A DNA stretch of 64,000 bases, from positions 336,001 to 400,000 of the forward strand of contig NC_015291.1 of assembly GCF_000253155.1 (NCBI RefSeq), read 5' to 3'. Below the pieces are notes generated by a model. That model did not search any database and was not told where the DNA came from. It was given only the letters and a program-made list of their open reading frames with translations. The DNA is from Streptococcus oralis Uo5 (GTDB lineage: Bacteria; Bacillota; Bacilli; Lactobacillales; Streptococcaceae). Shown here one piece after another: positions 27,701 through 37,453 of this stretch. The position numbers and the translations under genes are program-made. The stretch's first letter is position 1. Each line of letters starts with the position of its first letter.

Positions 27701-28243
27701 TTGGATAAAATTTTAGAATTATTTGACCCTATTATTAAAGTGTTTAATGAACAATTTAATGCTCTATGGCAAATGTTGGAAAAATATTTATCGCCACCGA
27801 TAAATAAAGTAGCAGGAGATTTATCAGATAAATTTTGGTTTATTATTCCTAGATTATTTTTTCTATTTGTGATAGTTTGGTTTTTATTATTCCCGTCTAT
27901 TCGACTTATCTGGGGGTTATTGAAAAATTTATGTAGGTACTTAATTGAGGAGATGACTCACAAGTATCTTCCCATTAGAACTTCTAGTGTAGATGAGGAT
28001 GGACTCAGGCATTATCTTGTTGGTAGAATGGAAATTAGAAAATTAAGACAAATTAAAAGTTGGAATCAGGGCACAATATTGTCTAGTGCACAGAAAGGTA
28101 AACATGGAAAGAGTAATAATTCATGTATTCAATCCATACATACTAGTAGGGAGTGTCGAGATTGGGCATACAATTTAAGACATCTTTTAAAACATTGGGA
28201 TAAAATTGAATATATTGTTAAAGTGGATGATTATATAAACTAA
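27701..28243 (+). CDS. Unknown single-span membrane protein inserted between grpE and dnaK
   Basis: A 180-aa protein I do not recognise. It would start at TTG 27701 with GAGAGG about 12 nt upstream. The N-terminal helix is amphipathic (residues 1-40). One strong hydrophobic segment at about 47-73 (FWFIIPRLFFLFVIVWFLLF) is followed by a basic cytoplasmic-looking part rich in Lys, Arg, His and Trp (RDWAYNLRHLLKHWDKIEYI). Codon use is AT-rich and unlike grpE or dnaK. A structured repeat follows directly. Probably acquired; function unknown. Confidence 0.6.
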   Translation: MDKILELFDPIIKVFNEQFNALWQMLEKYLSPPINKVAGDLSDKFWFIIPRLFFLFVIVWFLLFPSIRLIWGLLKNLCRYLIEEMTHKYLPIRTSSVDEDGLRHYLVGRMEIRKLRQIKSWNQGTILSSAQKGKHGKSNNSCIQSIHTSRECRDWAYNLRHLLKHWDKIEYIVKVDDYIN

Positions 28244-28320
28244 TTTTCTACATTGACTTGTCCGAAACGACAATAAACTATGAAGAAAGATAACAAACAA
28301 GCCGGAGGCTTGTAAGAAAG

Positions 28321-28453
28321 ATATTGCCCGCCGTGGTGAAAGTTTCAGTAGCGTGTGCTACTGAAACAGGGGATTTTTGAAACAATAGGCTCAAAAATAA
28401 GTGATGAAATCCCGAAGGGAGTTGCTCACGTCCCCACCACTTAAGGGAAATAT
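28321..28453 (+). repeat. Structured repeat element, copy A (before dnaK)
   Basis: A closed four-helix element. Outer stem: ATATT-CCC-GTGGTG with CACCAC-GGG-AATAT. Helix 2: GTTTCAGTAGC (28342-28352) / GCTACTGAAAC (28357-28367). Helix 3: ATTTTTGA (28373-28380) / TCAAAAAT (28391-28398). Helix 4: GTGA..TCCC / GGGA..TCAC (28401-28429). Copy B at 42015-42140 in the opposite orientation shares the single-stranded parts but has different, still paired, helices. It could be a mobile mini-element or an RNA; it sits in the presumed dnaK leader, 43 bp before the ATG. Confidence 0.75.
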
Positions 28454-28483
28454 CAAAAAATCAAAATTCGAATTAAAATTTAA

Positions 28484-30319
<1,836 letters not shown>

Positions 30320-30329
30320 GATGCAAAGA

Positions 30330-30420
30330 GCCCGTTAAAACCTCACAGTGAAAATAGGAAATCTGACGCAGAAACTTTAGTTTCTAGAAAGATTTGTCTT
30401 TTTCACCAAGAGGTTAGGGC
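30330..30420. repeat. Extended cruciform-type hairpin after dnaK
   Basis: A single long imperfect hairpin made of stacked arms: GCCC/GGGC, AACCTC/GAGGTT, GTGAAAA/TTTTCAC, AAATCT/AGATTT and AGAAACT/AGTTTCT around a 2-nt loop. No T-run follows, so it is not a classical terminator. It could be a degenerate RUP- or SPRITE-like streptococcal repeat; I cannot assign the family. Confidence 0.65.
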
Positions 30421-30749
30421 GTGCTCAATTCGGTAAGATGTTGAGGCGTTAAGAAAACGAAAGAAAAATAGAAAGCCATCGCCTTATGCGATGCACAGAA
30501 GATAGCTTATCTTTTTTCCGAAGTTTTTAGCCGAAACTTAGTTAAGCCTAACTCGTTAAGAAAGTAATAATGATAAGAAGAAATCCAGAGGTTGCAAACC
30601 AGCCTCTGTTTTTCGGTAAAAAGGGACTGAACCTGATTTGTTGGGGTTTTGTCTCATTAATATAAAAGAAAGGAATTGAACCCGACCTAAATCGTGGTTT
30701 CGTTCCGTAATATTAACAGAAAGGAATAAGGGTGTTCGTAATTGAACTC
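30421..30749. other. dnaK-dnaJ spacer with several smaller hairpins
   Basis: No ORF of note. Inverted repeats: ATCGC/GCGAT near 30478-30492; AGATA/TATCT followed by T6 near 30500-30518 (weak terminator); CAGAGG/CCTCTG followed by T5 at 30592-30613 (terminator-like); and an extended hairpin 30657-30716 (TTAATAT/ATATTAA outside, GGAA/TTCC inside). The segment AGAAAGGAAT occurs twice, at about 30667 and 30718. Confidence 0.55.
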
Positions 30750-30837
30750 GAGCGGAAAGCTTGGAAATTAGATAAACCTCCTAAGAAATCAGGATTTCTT
30801 GTCGGTTTCCTAAATTTCAGTCGCTTTCTGTTCGCTC
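30750..30837. repeat. Extended hairpin directly before dnaJ
   Basis: Stacked arms GAGCG/CGCTC, AAAGC/GCTTT, GAAATTAG/CTAAATTTC (one bulge), AAACC/GGTTT and AAGAAATC/GATTTCTT. The structure ends 12 nt before the dnaJ ATG, and no purine-rich SD lies between. Confidence 0.65.
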
Positions 30838-30849
30838 TTAGTATCTTGT

Positions 30850-31986
30850 ATGAACAATACTGAATTTTATGATCGTCTGGGGGTGTCAAAAAACGCTTCG
30901 GCAGACGAGATCAAAAAGGCTTATCGTAAGCTTTCAAAAAAATATCACCCAGATATCAACAAGGAGCCTGGCGCTGAGGAAAAATATAAGGAAGTTCAAG
31001 AAGCCTATGAGACTTTGAGTGACGACCAAAAACGTGCAGCTTACGATCAGTATGGTGCTGCAGGTGCCAACGGTGGCTTTGGTGGTGCTGGCGGTTTTGG
31101 CGGCTTTGACGGAGCAGGTGGCTTCGGTGGTTTTGAAGATATCTTCTCAAGTTTTTTCGGGGGAGGCGGAGCTTCACGCAATCCAAACGCTCCTCGTCAA
31201 GGGGATGACCTCCAGTATCGTGTGAACTTGACCTTTGAAGAAGCTATCTTCGGAACGGAAAAAGAAGTTAAATACAATCGTGAAGCTAGCTGTCGTACAT
31301 GTAATGGATCTGGTGCTAAACCAGGGACAAGTCCAGTCACTTGTGGACGCTGTCATGGCGCTGGTGTCATTAATGTCGATACGCAGACTCCTCTTGGTAT
31401 GATGCGTCGCCAAGTAACCTGTGATGTCTGTCATGGTCGCGGAAAAGAAATCAAGGATCCATGTACAACTTGTCATGGAACGGGTCATGAAAAACAAGCT
31501 CATAGCGTACATGTGAAAATTCCTGCTGGTGTGGAAACTGGTCAACAAATTCGCCTAGCTGGTCAAGGTGAAGCAGGCTTTAACGGTGGACCTTATGGTG
31601 ACTTGTATGTAGTAGTTTCTGTGGAAGCTAGCGATAAGTTTGAACGTGAAGGAACAACTATTTTCTACAAGTTAAATCTTAATATTGTCCAAGCTACTCT
31701 TGGAGATACTGTAGAAATTCCAACTGTTCATGGAGATGTTGAATTGGTTATCCCAGAAGGAACTCAGACTGGCAAGAAATTCCGTCTACGTGGCAAGGGA
31801 GCACCGAGCCTTCGTGGCGGTGCTGTTGGTGACCAATACGTTACTGTCAATGTCGTGACTCCGACAGGTTTGAACGACCGCCAAAAAGCAGCGCTTAAAG
31901 AATTCGCAGCTGCAGGTGACTTGAAAGTCAATCCAAAGAAAAAAGGCTTCTTTGACCATATAAAAGATGCCTTTGAAGGAGAATAA
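30850..31986 (+). CDS. dnaJ: Chaperone DnaJ (Hsp40)
   Basis: A 378-aa type I J-protein that delivers substrates to DnaK and stimulates its ATPase. J domain residues 1-70 with the HPD tripeptide (YHPDINKE); Gly/Phe-rich linker about 74-112; four zinc-binding repeats about 145-215 ([32 protein letters not shown]); C-terminal substrate-binding domain with [10 protein letters not shown]. The start at 30850 gives the normal N-terminus, but no SD precedes it and an 88-nt hairpin ends 12 nt upstream. Separated from dnaK by 530 bp. Confidence 0.97.
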   Translation: MNNTEFYDRLGVSKNASADEIKKAYRKLSKKYHPDINKEPGAEEKYKEVQEAYETLSDDQKRAAYDQYGAAGANGGFGGAGGFGGFDGAGGFGGFEDIFSSFFGGGGASRNPNAPRQGDDLQYRVNLTFEEAIFGTEKEVKYNREASCRTCNGSGAKPGTSPVTCGRCHGAGVINVDTQTPLGMMRRQVTCDVCHGRGKEIKDPCTTCHGTGHEKQAHSVHVKIPAGVETGQQIRLAGQGEAGFNGGPYGDLYVVVSVEASDKFEREGTTIFYKLNLNIVQATLGDTVEIPTVHGDVELVIPEGTQTGKKFRLRGKGAPSLRGGAVGDQYVTVNVVTPTGLNDRQKAALKEFAAAGDLKVNPKKKGFFDHIKDAFEGE

Positions 31987-31990
31987 AACA

Positions 31991-32016
31991 AAAAGAGTCG
32001 ATTGGCTCTTTTTTGT
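31991..32016 (+). terminator. dnaJ terminator
   Basis: AAAAGAGTC / GGCTCTTTT stem (one G-T pair), 4-nt loop, T-run. Confidence 0.8.
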
Positions 32017-32064
32017 ATAATCTTGGAAAATTTAGCATCGAGCAATCACTCTCCAATTAGTCTA

Positions 32065-32718
32065 CTATTTATACTTTTGAGTCAGCAAGCCAGCTGCATC
32101 CATCTCCTGGATGAGTTGCTTGATTTCCGCTTCTTTACCAGGTTTAACGGTAACGGTATCAATGTGTTTGATTGCCGAATTATCCTGAATATCCACCAAA
32201 GTCAAAGCTTTTTCATAGAATGCGATTCCCTTTTTAAAACTTTCCTGATTATTCCAAAAGAGAAGTGAGTAATTGGGATTAAATTTCTTTCCGATTTCTT
32301 GAAGATACTTCTCGCCCTCCTCCTCTAAAAATTGTATTAAACCATGATTGAACAAGTTATCCCCTACTTTATAGTAGGAAATCTCTCCTGTCTGTAGGAC
32401 ATAGACTTCGAGTCGGTTTTTGGTGAGGTTAGGACTTTCTTTTAGGACGGGGTGGCTATTGATAACTTCATCAGAGAATGTCACATAAAAATTTAAGCCT
32501 CCACCCTCGAATTGGTAGTGTCCATTTGATTCTACTTTCTTAGGAGGCATGTCAAGGGAGATAAAGATTTGTTTTAAGGCTTCATTCCCCTCGCGGATGT
32601 CACTCGGTGAAGCCTTGAAAAGATTGAAAAGTAGTAGAAATGCTAGGGCTGCAAGCAGGCAGAGGCAACCACAAGGGATCGCGATGACCTTCGCTAGAAC
32701 TTTAAAAAACTGTTTCAT
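32065..32718 (-). CDS. Unknown membrane-anchored extracytoplasmic protein
   Basis: A 217-aa protein of unrecognised family. One hydrophobic segment at about residues 8-33 (VIAIPCGCLCLLAALAFLLLF) follows a basic start, so it is either anchored or a signal peptide. The rest is soluble and mixed alpha/beta (FYVTFSDEVINSHPVL, VYVLQTGEISYYKV) with a helical C-terminus. ATG 32718 is favoured because GGGAGG is then about 7 nt away; ATG 32724 is also possible. Transcribed leftwards after the coiled-coil gene at 32788. Confidence 0.65.
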   Translation of the reverse strand: MKQFFKVLAKVIAIPCGCLCLLAALAFLLLFNLFKASPSDIREGNEALKQIFISLDMPPKKVESNGHYQFEGGGLNFYVTFSDEVINSHPVLKESPNLTKNRLEVYVLQTGEISYYKVGDNLFNHGLIQFLEEEGEKYLQEIGKKFNPNYSLLFWNNQESFKKGIAFYEKALTLVDIQDNSAIKHIDTVTVKPGKEAEIKQLIQEMDAAGLLTQKYK

Positions 32719-32787
32719 TTTCATTCCCTCCCTTTTCTGTTCGAATCGAGTAACCCAAAATGGATTTAAGGAAAGTTGGAGGCTTTC

Positions 32788-33066
32788 TTATTCTTGTTTT
32801 TCTTCTTGGAGGACCGCCATTCTGGTTTGGAAATCTTTTTCCAAGACTTTAAATTTGTAGGTTAAATCTTTTTGGTATTCTTTGATAAGGGCTTTTTGTT
32901 GGTCGATGATTTGTAGGCTGTTTTGGATGATATCCAAATCATCCTTGATAGCTTCGACGCGGTCAGTTGTATCTAGCACTTCATCCTGAATGGCTTGGCG
33001 ATTTTTCACGACAAAATAACTTCCAGCTGCAGCTCCTGCAAATAGCAATAGATTGGATAGTTTCAT
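32788..33066 (-). CDS. Small membrane-anchored coiled-coil protein
   Basis: A 92-aa protein: an N-terminal hydrophobic segment (LSNLLLFAGAAAGSYFVV, residues 3-20) followed by a highly charged, heptad-like helix to the end (VEAIKDDLDIIQNSLQII, DLTYKFKVLEKDF). Likely attached to the inner face or surface of the membrane through its N-terminus. It lies 9 bp downstream of the HIT gene on the same strand and is almost certainly cotranscribed. I know of no assigned function. Confidence 0.75.
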   Translation of the reverse strand: MKLSNLLLFAGAAAGSYFVVKNRQAIQDEVLDTTDRVEAIKDDLDIIQNSLQIIDQQKALIKEYQKDLTYKFKVLEKDFQTRMAVLQEEKQE

Positions 33067-33075
33067 GGCATCTCC

Positions 33076-33486
33076 TTAAGCATTTCTAATAGTTTCAGCG
33101 ACTTGGGCAAGTTTGTCAAAGTCTGGTTCGTGGGCGATAAAGTCAATCTTGAGGTCATCTTCTGCACCGTAGCGGGGTACGAGATGCACGTGAGTATGAA
33201 AGACTGTTTGACCAGCAACTTCCTCACAGTTGGCGATGATGTTCATTCCGGCAGCCTTGGTAGCCTTCATAACTTTTTGAGCCACTGTTGGCACTTGGGC
33301 AAAGAGTTGGCTAGCACTTGTGGCATCCATCTTCAAAAGATTGCGATAATGTTCTTTTGGTACAATGAGGGTGTGTCCAGGCGTTACTTGAGAGATATCA
33401 AGAAAGGCAAGAACCTGCTCATCTTCGTATACTTTTGAAGCAGGAATCTCCCCTGCGATAATCTTACAAAAAATGCAATCTGACAT
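33076..33486 (-). CDS. HIT-family nucleotide hydrolase
   Basis: A 136-aa Hint-type histidine-triad protein: CIFCKIIAGEIPA at the N-terminus, PGHTLIVPK, and the catalytic HTHVHLVP triad near residue 99. Family members hydrolyse adenosine 5'-phosphoramidates. ATG 33486 is chosen with AGAGGTGG 5 nt upstream; a GTG three codons earlier overlaps the SD. Divergent from ecsA, with overlapping promoters. Confidence 0.92.
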   Translation of the reverse strand: MSDCIFCKIIAGEIPASKVYEDEQVLAFLDISQVTPGHTLIVPKEHYRNLLKMDATSASQLFAQVPTVAQKVMKATKAAGMNIIANCEEVAGQTVFHTHVHLVPRYGAEDDLKIDFIAHEPDFDKLAQVAETIRNA

Positions 33487-33513
33487 AAAATCCACCTCTA
33501 CTGTATTGAATTT

Positions 33514-33539
33514 TGATATAATATAGCTACATTATACCA
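33514..33539. promoter_or_regulatory. Overlapping divergent extended -10 promoters (HIT gene / ecsAB)
   Basis: Forward: TG-A-TATAAT at 33514-33522, serving ecsA. Reverse: TG-G-TATAAT on the complement of 33531-33539, serving the HIT gene. The two -10 boxes are 8 bp apart, so both cannot be occupied at once. Confidence 0.65.
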
Positions 33540-33553
33540 GATTCGGAGAAAAT

Positions 33554-34285
33554 ATGTTAGAAATTAAAAACCTGACAGGAGGCTATGTTCACGTTCCTGT
33601 CTTGAAAGATGTGTCCTTTACAGTTGAAAGTGGGCAGTTGGTCGGTTTGATTGGGCTCAACGGTGCTGGGAAATCAACGACAATCAATGAGATTATTGGT
33701 CTGTTGACACCTTACAGTGGAGAAATCAAGATTAATGGTCTCACCCTGCGAGAAGATGCGACCAGCTATCGCAAGCAGATTGGCTATATCCCAGAAACGC
33801 CTACTCTGTATGAGGAATTGACTCTTAGAGAGCATATCGAGACGGTGGCTATGGCCTATGGTATTGAGCAAAAAGCGGCTTTTGAGCGAGTAGAATCTTT
33901 GTTAAAAATGTTTCGTTTGGATCAAAAATTAGATTGGTTTCCTGTGCATTTTTCCAAAGGAATGAAGCAGAAGGTCATGATTATCTGTGCCTTTGTCGTA
34001 GATCCGAGTCTTTTCATCGTTGATGAGCCTTTTCTTGGCCTCGATCCGCTGGCGATTGCCGACTTGATTCAGCTTTTAGAAGTAGAAAAGAAAAAAGGCA
34101 AGTCCATTCTTATGAGTACACACGTGCTAGACTCAGCAGAAAAGATGTGTGATGCCTTTGTCATTCTCCACAAGGGAGAGGTGCGGGCTCAGGGGAACCT
34201 CCAGCAACTCCGTGAAGCCTTTGACATGCCTGAAGCGAGTTTGAATGATATTTACTTGGCTCTGACCAAAGAGGAGGAGCTATGA
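33554..34285 (+). CDS. ecsA: ABC transporter ATPase EcsA
   Basis: A 243-aa ABC ATPase. Walker A is GLNGAGKST near residue 35, the Q-loop follows at YIPETPTLYEELTLREH, the signature region is the EcsA variant FSKGMKQK, and Walker B is LFIVDEPFLGLD. The H-loop is MSTHV. It pairs with EcsB, whose ATG overlaps the ecsA stop (ATGA). Ecs transporters affect competence, protein secretion and regulated intramembrane proteolysis; the transported substrate is unsettled. Confidence 0.92.
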   Translation: MLEIKNLTGGYVHVPVLKDVSFTVESGQLVGLIGLNGAGKSTTINEIIGLLTPYSGEIKINGLTLREDATSYRKQIGYIPETPTLYEELTLREHIETVAMAYGIEQKAAFERVESLLKMFRLDQKLDWFPVHFSKGMKQKVMIICAFVVDPSLFIVDEPFLGLDPLAIADLIQLLEVEKKKGKSILMSTHVLDSAEKMCDAFVILHKGEVRAQGNLQQLREAFDMPEASLNDIYLALTKEEEL

Positions 34286-35331
34286 AAGACTTGTTTTTAA
34301 AGAGAAAGCAGGCTTTTCGTAAGGAGTGTGTCGGTTATCTGCGTTATGTTCTCAATGACCACTTTGTCTTGTTCCTGCTAGTTCTCATCGGTTTTCTAGC
34401 TTACCAGTACAGTCAACTCCTGCAACATTTTCCTGAAAACCACTGGCCTATCCTCTTGTTTTTGGGGATTGTATCTGCCTTGCTTTTGGCTTGGGGAGGA
34501 ATCGCGACCTACATGGAAGGGCCTGACAAGCTCTTTCTCTTAGTCAGTGAAGAGGAAGTTAAGTCTCACCTCAAAGGGCAGACGATGCGCTCACTGGTCT
34601 TTTGGCTCTTTGTCCAAACCCTTTTCTTGCTTTTATTTGCGCCCTTATTTTTAGCCATGGGTTATGGCTTGCCAGTCTTTCTCATCTATGTGCTTTTGTT
34701 GGGAGCTGGGAAATATCTCCTCTTTCGCCAAAAATCCAGTAAATTTTTTACAGAGACTGGGCTTGACTGGGACTATGTCGTTTCCCAAGAAAGCAAGCGC
34801 AAGCAAGTCTTGCTTCGTTTCTTTGCTCTCTTTACTCAGGTTAAGGGCGTTTCAAATAGTGTCAAACGTCGCGCTTATCTGGATTTCATCCTTAGAACAG
34901 TTCAGAAAGTGCCGAGCAAGATTTGGCAAAACCTCTATCTCCGTTCTTACTTGCGAAATGGAGACCTCTTTGCCCTCAGTCTCCGTCTCCTCTTCCTATC
35001 CTTGTTAGCTTTGCTCTTTATCGAGCAAGCTTGGATCGCGACAGCAGTAGTAGTTTTATTTAACTATCTCCTGCTCTTTCAGTTACTGGCTCTCTATCGT
35101 GCCTTTGACTACCAGTACTTGACCCAGCTCTTTCCTTTAGAAAAGGGTGAAAAAGAGAAGGGTTTGAAACAGATAGTGCTCGGTGTTGGAAGTGTCGTTC
35201 TTTTGTTGGAATTGCTAGTCGGAGCAGTAGTTTTTCAAGAAAAAATAGCCTTGTTGGCTCTTGTAGGAGCAAGTCTTGTCCTACAATTGTTTTATTTACC
35301 TTACCAAGTGAAAAGATTGGTTGACGAATAG
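34282..35331 (+). CDS. ecsB: ABC transporter membrane subunit EcsB
   Basis: A 349-aa polytopic membrane protein with paired hydrophobic segments around residues 30-50, 55-75, 105-150 and 230-345, separated by a basic cytoplasmic loop (about 155-225). This is the EcsB layout. It overlaps ecsA by 4 bp. No ecsC follows directly; an EcsC-like gene lies separately at 42866. Only 47 bp separate ecsB from ccrZ. Confidence 0.9.
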   Translation: MKDLFLKRKQAFRKECVGYLRYVLNDHFVLFLLVLIGFLAYQYSQLLQHFPENHWPILLFLGIVSALLLAWGGIATYMEGPDKLFLLVSEEEVKSHLKGQTMRSLVFWLFVQTLFLLLFAPLFLAMGYGLPVFLIYVLLLGAGKYLLFRQKSSKFFTETGLDWDYVVSQESKRKQVLLRFFALFTQVKGVSNSVKRRAYLDFILRTVQKVPSKIWQNLYLRSYLRNGDLFALSLRLLFLSLLALLFIEQAWIATAVVVLFNYLLLFQLLALYRAFDYQYLTQLFPLEKGEKEKGLKQIVLGVGSVVLLLELLVGAVVFQEKIALLALVGASLVLQLFYLPYQVKRLVDE

Positions 35332-35378
35332 ACCAAAAACTAGTAGAATAGTAAGGAAACTTTATACGGAGGAAAGAA

Positions 35379-36173
35379 ATGGACTTGGGTGATAATGAGC
35401 TAACGCTGACCCCTATCCCTGGGAAGAGCGGCAAAGCTTATATGGGAAGCTACCCTGATGGGAAGCGCGTCTTTGTAAAAATGAACACCTCTCCAATCCT
35501 ACCTGGCCTAGCCAGAGAACAAATCGCTCCTCAATTACTTTGGACTCGTCGTTTGCCAGATGGCCGTGATATGTGTGCTCAGGAATGGCTGACGGGTAAA
35601 ATCTTGACCCCTTACGATATGAGTCGCAAGCAGATTATCAATATCTTGAACCGCCTTCACCGCTCGCGTCCCTTGATGAAGCAGTTGAGCCGTTTGGGTT
35701 ATACCATGGAAACACCAGTTGATTTGCTACGTTCTTGGCAGCAAGGAGTTCCAGAAATCTTGAAGCAGAACCACTATTTGAACAGTGTGATTGCTGAGCT
35801 AGGTAAGACGGTTCCAGGTTTTAGGGAAGACCATGCAACGATTGTGCATGGAGATCTTCGCCATAGTAATTGGATTGAGACAGAGAGTGGACTCGTTTAT
35901 CTAGTGGATTGGGATTCGGTTCGTCTGACGGATCGTATGTTTGATGTGGCGCATTTGCTATGCCACTACATTCCAGATCAGCAGTGGCGCCAATGGTTGA
36001 GAGACTACGGCTATAAGTACAATCAGACAGTGTTAGATAAATTGTATTGGTATGGTCAGTATTCTTACTTGAACCAGATTGCCAAATACTGTGAAAATCA
36101 AGATTTAGACAATGTAAACCGGGAGATTTACGCCTTGCGTGTCTTCCGTGACAAGTATGGAAAGAAGAGATGA
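35379..36173 (+). CDS. ccrZ: Cell-cycle regulator CcrZ (aminoglycoside/choline-kinase-like)
   Basis: A 264-aa kinase-fold protein of the LicA/APH group. The catalytic loop [10 protein letters not shown] near residue 155 and the metal-binding YLVDWDSV near 170 are intact. In pneumococcus the homologue CcrZ localises to the division site and triggers DnaA-dependent replication initiation; this is family knowledge. SD GGAGGAAAG. Its stop overlaps trmB (ATGA), so the pair is cotranscribed. Confidence 0.88.
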   Translation: MDLGDNELTLTPIPGKSGKAYMGSYPDGKRVFVKMNTSPILPGLAREQIAPQLLWTRRLPDGRDMCAQEWLTGKILTPYDMSRKQIINILNRLHRSRPLMKQLSRLGYTMETPVDLLRSWQQGVPEILKQNHYLNSVIAELGKTVPGFREDHATIVHGDLRHSNWIETESGLVYLVDWDSVRLTDRMFDVAHLLCHYIPDQQWRQWLRDYGYKYNQTVLDKLYWYGQYSYLNQIAKYCENQDLDNVNREIYALRVFRDKYGKKR

Positions 36174-36805
36174 GAGTTAGAAATCGTAAAGGGGCGACAG
36201 AATTACTAGAGGCCAATCCTCAGTATGTAGTCCTCAATCCCTTAGAAGCAAAAGGGAAATGGCGAGACTTGTTTGGAAATGATCATCCTATTCATGTTGA
36301 AGTTGGAAGTGGAAAAGGGGCCTTCGTATCAGGAATGGCCAAGCAAAATCCTGACATCAACTACATCGGGATTGACATTCAAAAGTCGGTATTGAGTTAT
36401 GCCTTGGACAAGGTATTAGAAGTTGGAGTGCCCAACATCAAGTTGCTGTGGGTAGATGGTTCAGATCTGACTGACTACTTTGAAGACGGTGAGATTGATC
36501 GTCTCTACCTAAACTTTTCAGATCCCTGGCCTAAAAAACGCCATGAAAAGCGTCGTTTGACTTACAAGAGTTTCTTGGATACCTTCAAGCGCATCTTACC
36601 TGAGAATGGGGAAATCCATTTCAAGACGGATAACCGTGGCTTATTTGAGTACAGCCTGGTGAGCTTTTCTCAGTATGGGATGAAACTAAATGGGGTTTGG
36701 CTGGACTTGCATGCCAGTGATTTTGAGGGCAATGTCATGACAGAATATGAGCAAAAATTCTCCAGCAAAGGTCAAGTGATCTACCGAGTTGAAGCAGAAT
36801 TTTAA
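36170..36805 (+). CDS. trmB: tRNA (guanine-N7)-methyltransferase
   Basis: A 211-aa SAM-dependent enzyme that methylates G46 of tRNA. SAM-binding [10 protein letters not shown] near residue 42, [10 protein letters not shown], then the family signature [17 protein letters not shown] near 118 and [13 protein letters not shown]. Overlaps ccrZ by 4 bp. Followed by a promoter for the rimP-nusA-infB operon rather than by a terminator. Confidence 0.96.
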   Translation: MRVRNRKGATELLEANPQYVVLNPLEAKGKWRDLFGNDHPIHVEVGSGKGAFVSGMAKQNPDINYIGIDIQKSVLSYALDKVLEVGVPNIKLLWVDGSDLTDYFEDGEIDRLYLNFSDPWPKKRHEKRRLTYKSFLDTFKRILPENGEIHFKTDNRGLFEYSLVSFSQYGMKLNGVWLDLHASDFEGNVMTEYEQKFSSKGQVIYRVEAEF

Positions 36806-36842
36806 GAAATAGCTTGAAAACCAGCTGTTTGAGTGCTAATGC

Positions 36843-36871
36843 TTTACATAAATTGACAAACGTGCTATACT
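36843..36871 (+). promoter_or_regulatory. Promoter of the rimP-nusA-infB operon
   Basis: TTTACA (36843-36848), 17-bp spacer, TATACT (36866-36871). A leader hairpin AGAGGCG / CGCCTCT (about 36892-36917) sits just before the rimP SD; it has no T-run, so it more likely affects translation or RNA stability. Confidence 0.7.
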
Positions 36872-36931
36872 GATAGTAAGAATATGAGAAAGAGAGGCGG
36901 GGAAATATCTTCGCCTCTTGCTTATGAGGAG

Positions 36932-37411
36932 GTGGACGCAATCGCAACAATCGTAGAATTAGTCAGAGAAGTTGTAGAACCTGTCATCCAAGCGCCTTTC
37001 GAGCTCGTGGATATCGAGTATGGAAAGATTGGCAGTGACATGATTCTCAGTATTTTTGTAGATAAACCCGAAGGAATTACCTTGAACGACACGGCAGACC
37101 TGACAGAAATTATCAGTCCTGTCCTAGACACCATCAAGCCCGATCCCTTCCCAGAACAATATTTCCTAGAAATCACTAGTCCAGGCTTGGAACGTCCTTT
37201 GAAAACCAAGGATGCCGTCGCTGGAGCAGTTGGGAAATACATCCATGTTGGGCTCTACCAAGCTATCGATAAGCAAAAAGTCTTTGAAGGTACCTTGGTA
37301 TCCTTTGAAGGGGATGAGTTGACCATGGAATATATGAACAAGACGCGTAAGAAAACCGTCCAAATTCCATACAGTTTAGTATCAAAAGCACGTTTAGCAG
37401 TAAAACTATAG
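36932..37411 (+). CDS. rimP: Ribosome maturation factor RimP
   Basis: A 159-aa 30S assembly factor. Two domains: an N-terminal alpha/beta part with [10 protein letters not shown] and [13 protein letters not shown] near residue 80-93, and a C-terminal SH3-like barrel ([19 protein letters not shown]). The GTG start at 36932 gives the family N-terminus ([10 protein letters not shown]) but overlaps a GAGGAGG at 36926-36932. An in-frame ATG at 36884 would add 16 residues across the leader hairpin and is unlikely. Confidence 0.92.
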   Translation: MDAIATIVELVREVVEPVIQAPFELVDIEYGKIGSDMILSIFVDKPEGITLNDTADLTEIISPVLDTIKPDPFPEQYFLEITSPGLERPLKTKDAVAGAVGKYIHVGLYQAIDKQKVFEGTLVSFEGDELTMEYMNKTRKKTVQIPYSLVSKARLAVKL

Positions 37412-37453
37412 AAAAGAAAGGATAGCTTTTGAGGATTCAAAAGTAAAAAGAAC

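Noticed and set aside
30330..30420. Hairpin after dnaK as the dnaK terminator
   Set aside because: No T-run follows the 3' arm and the arms have several internal mismatches; more like a repeat element.
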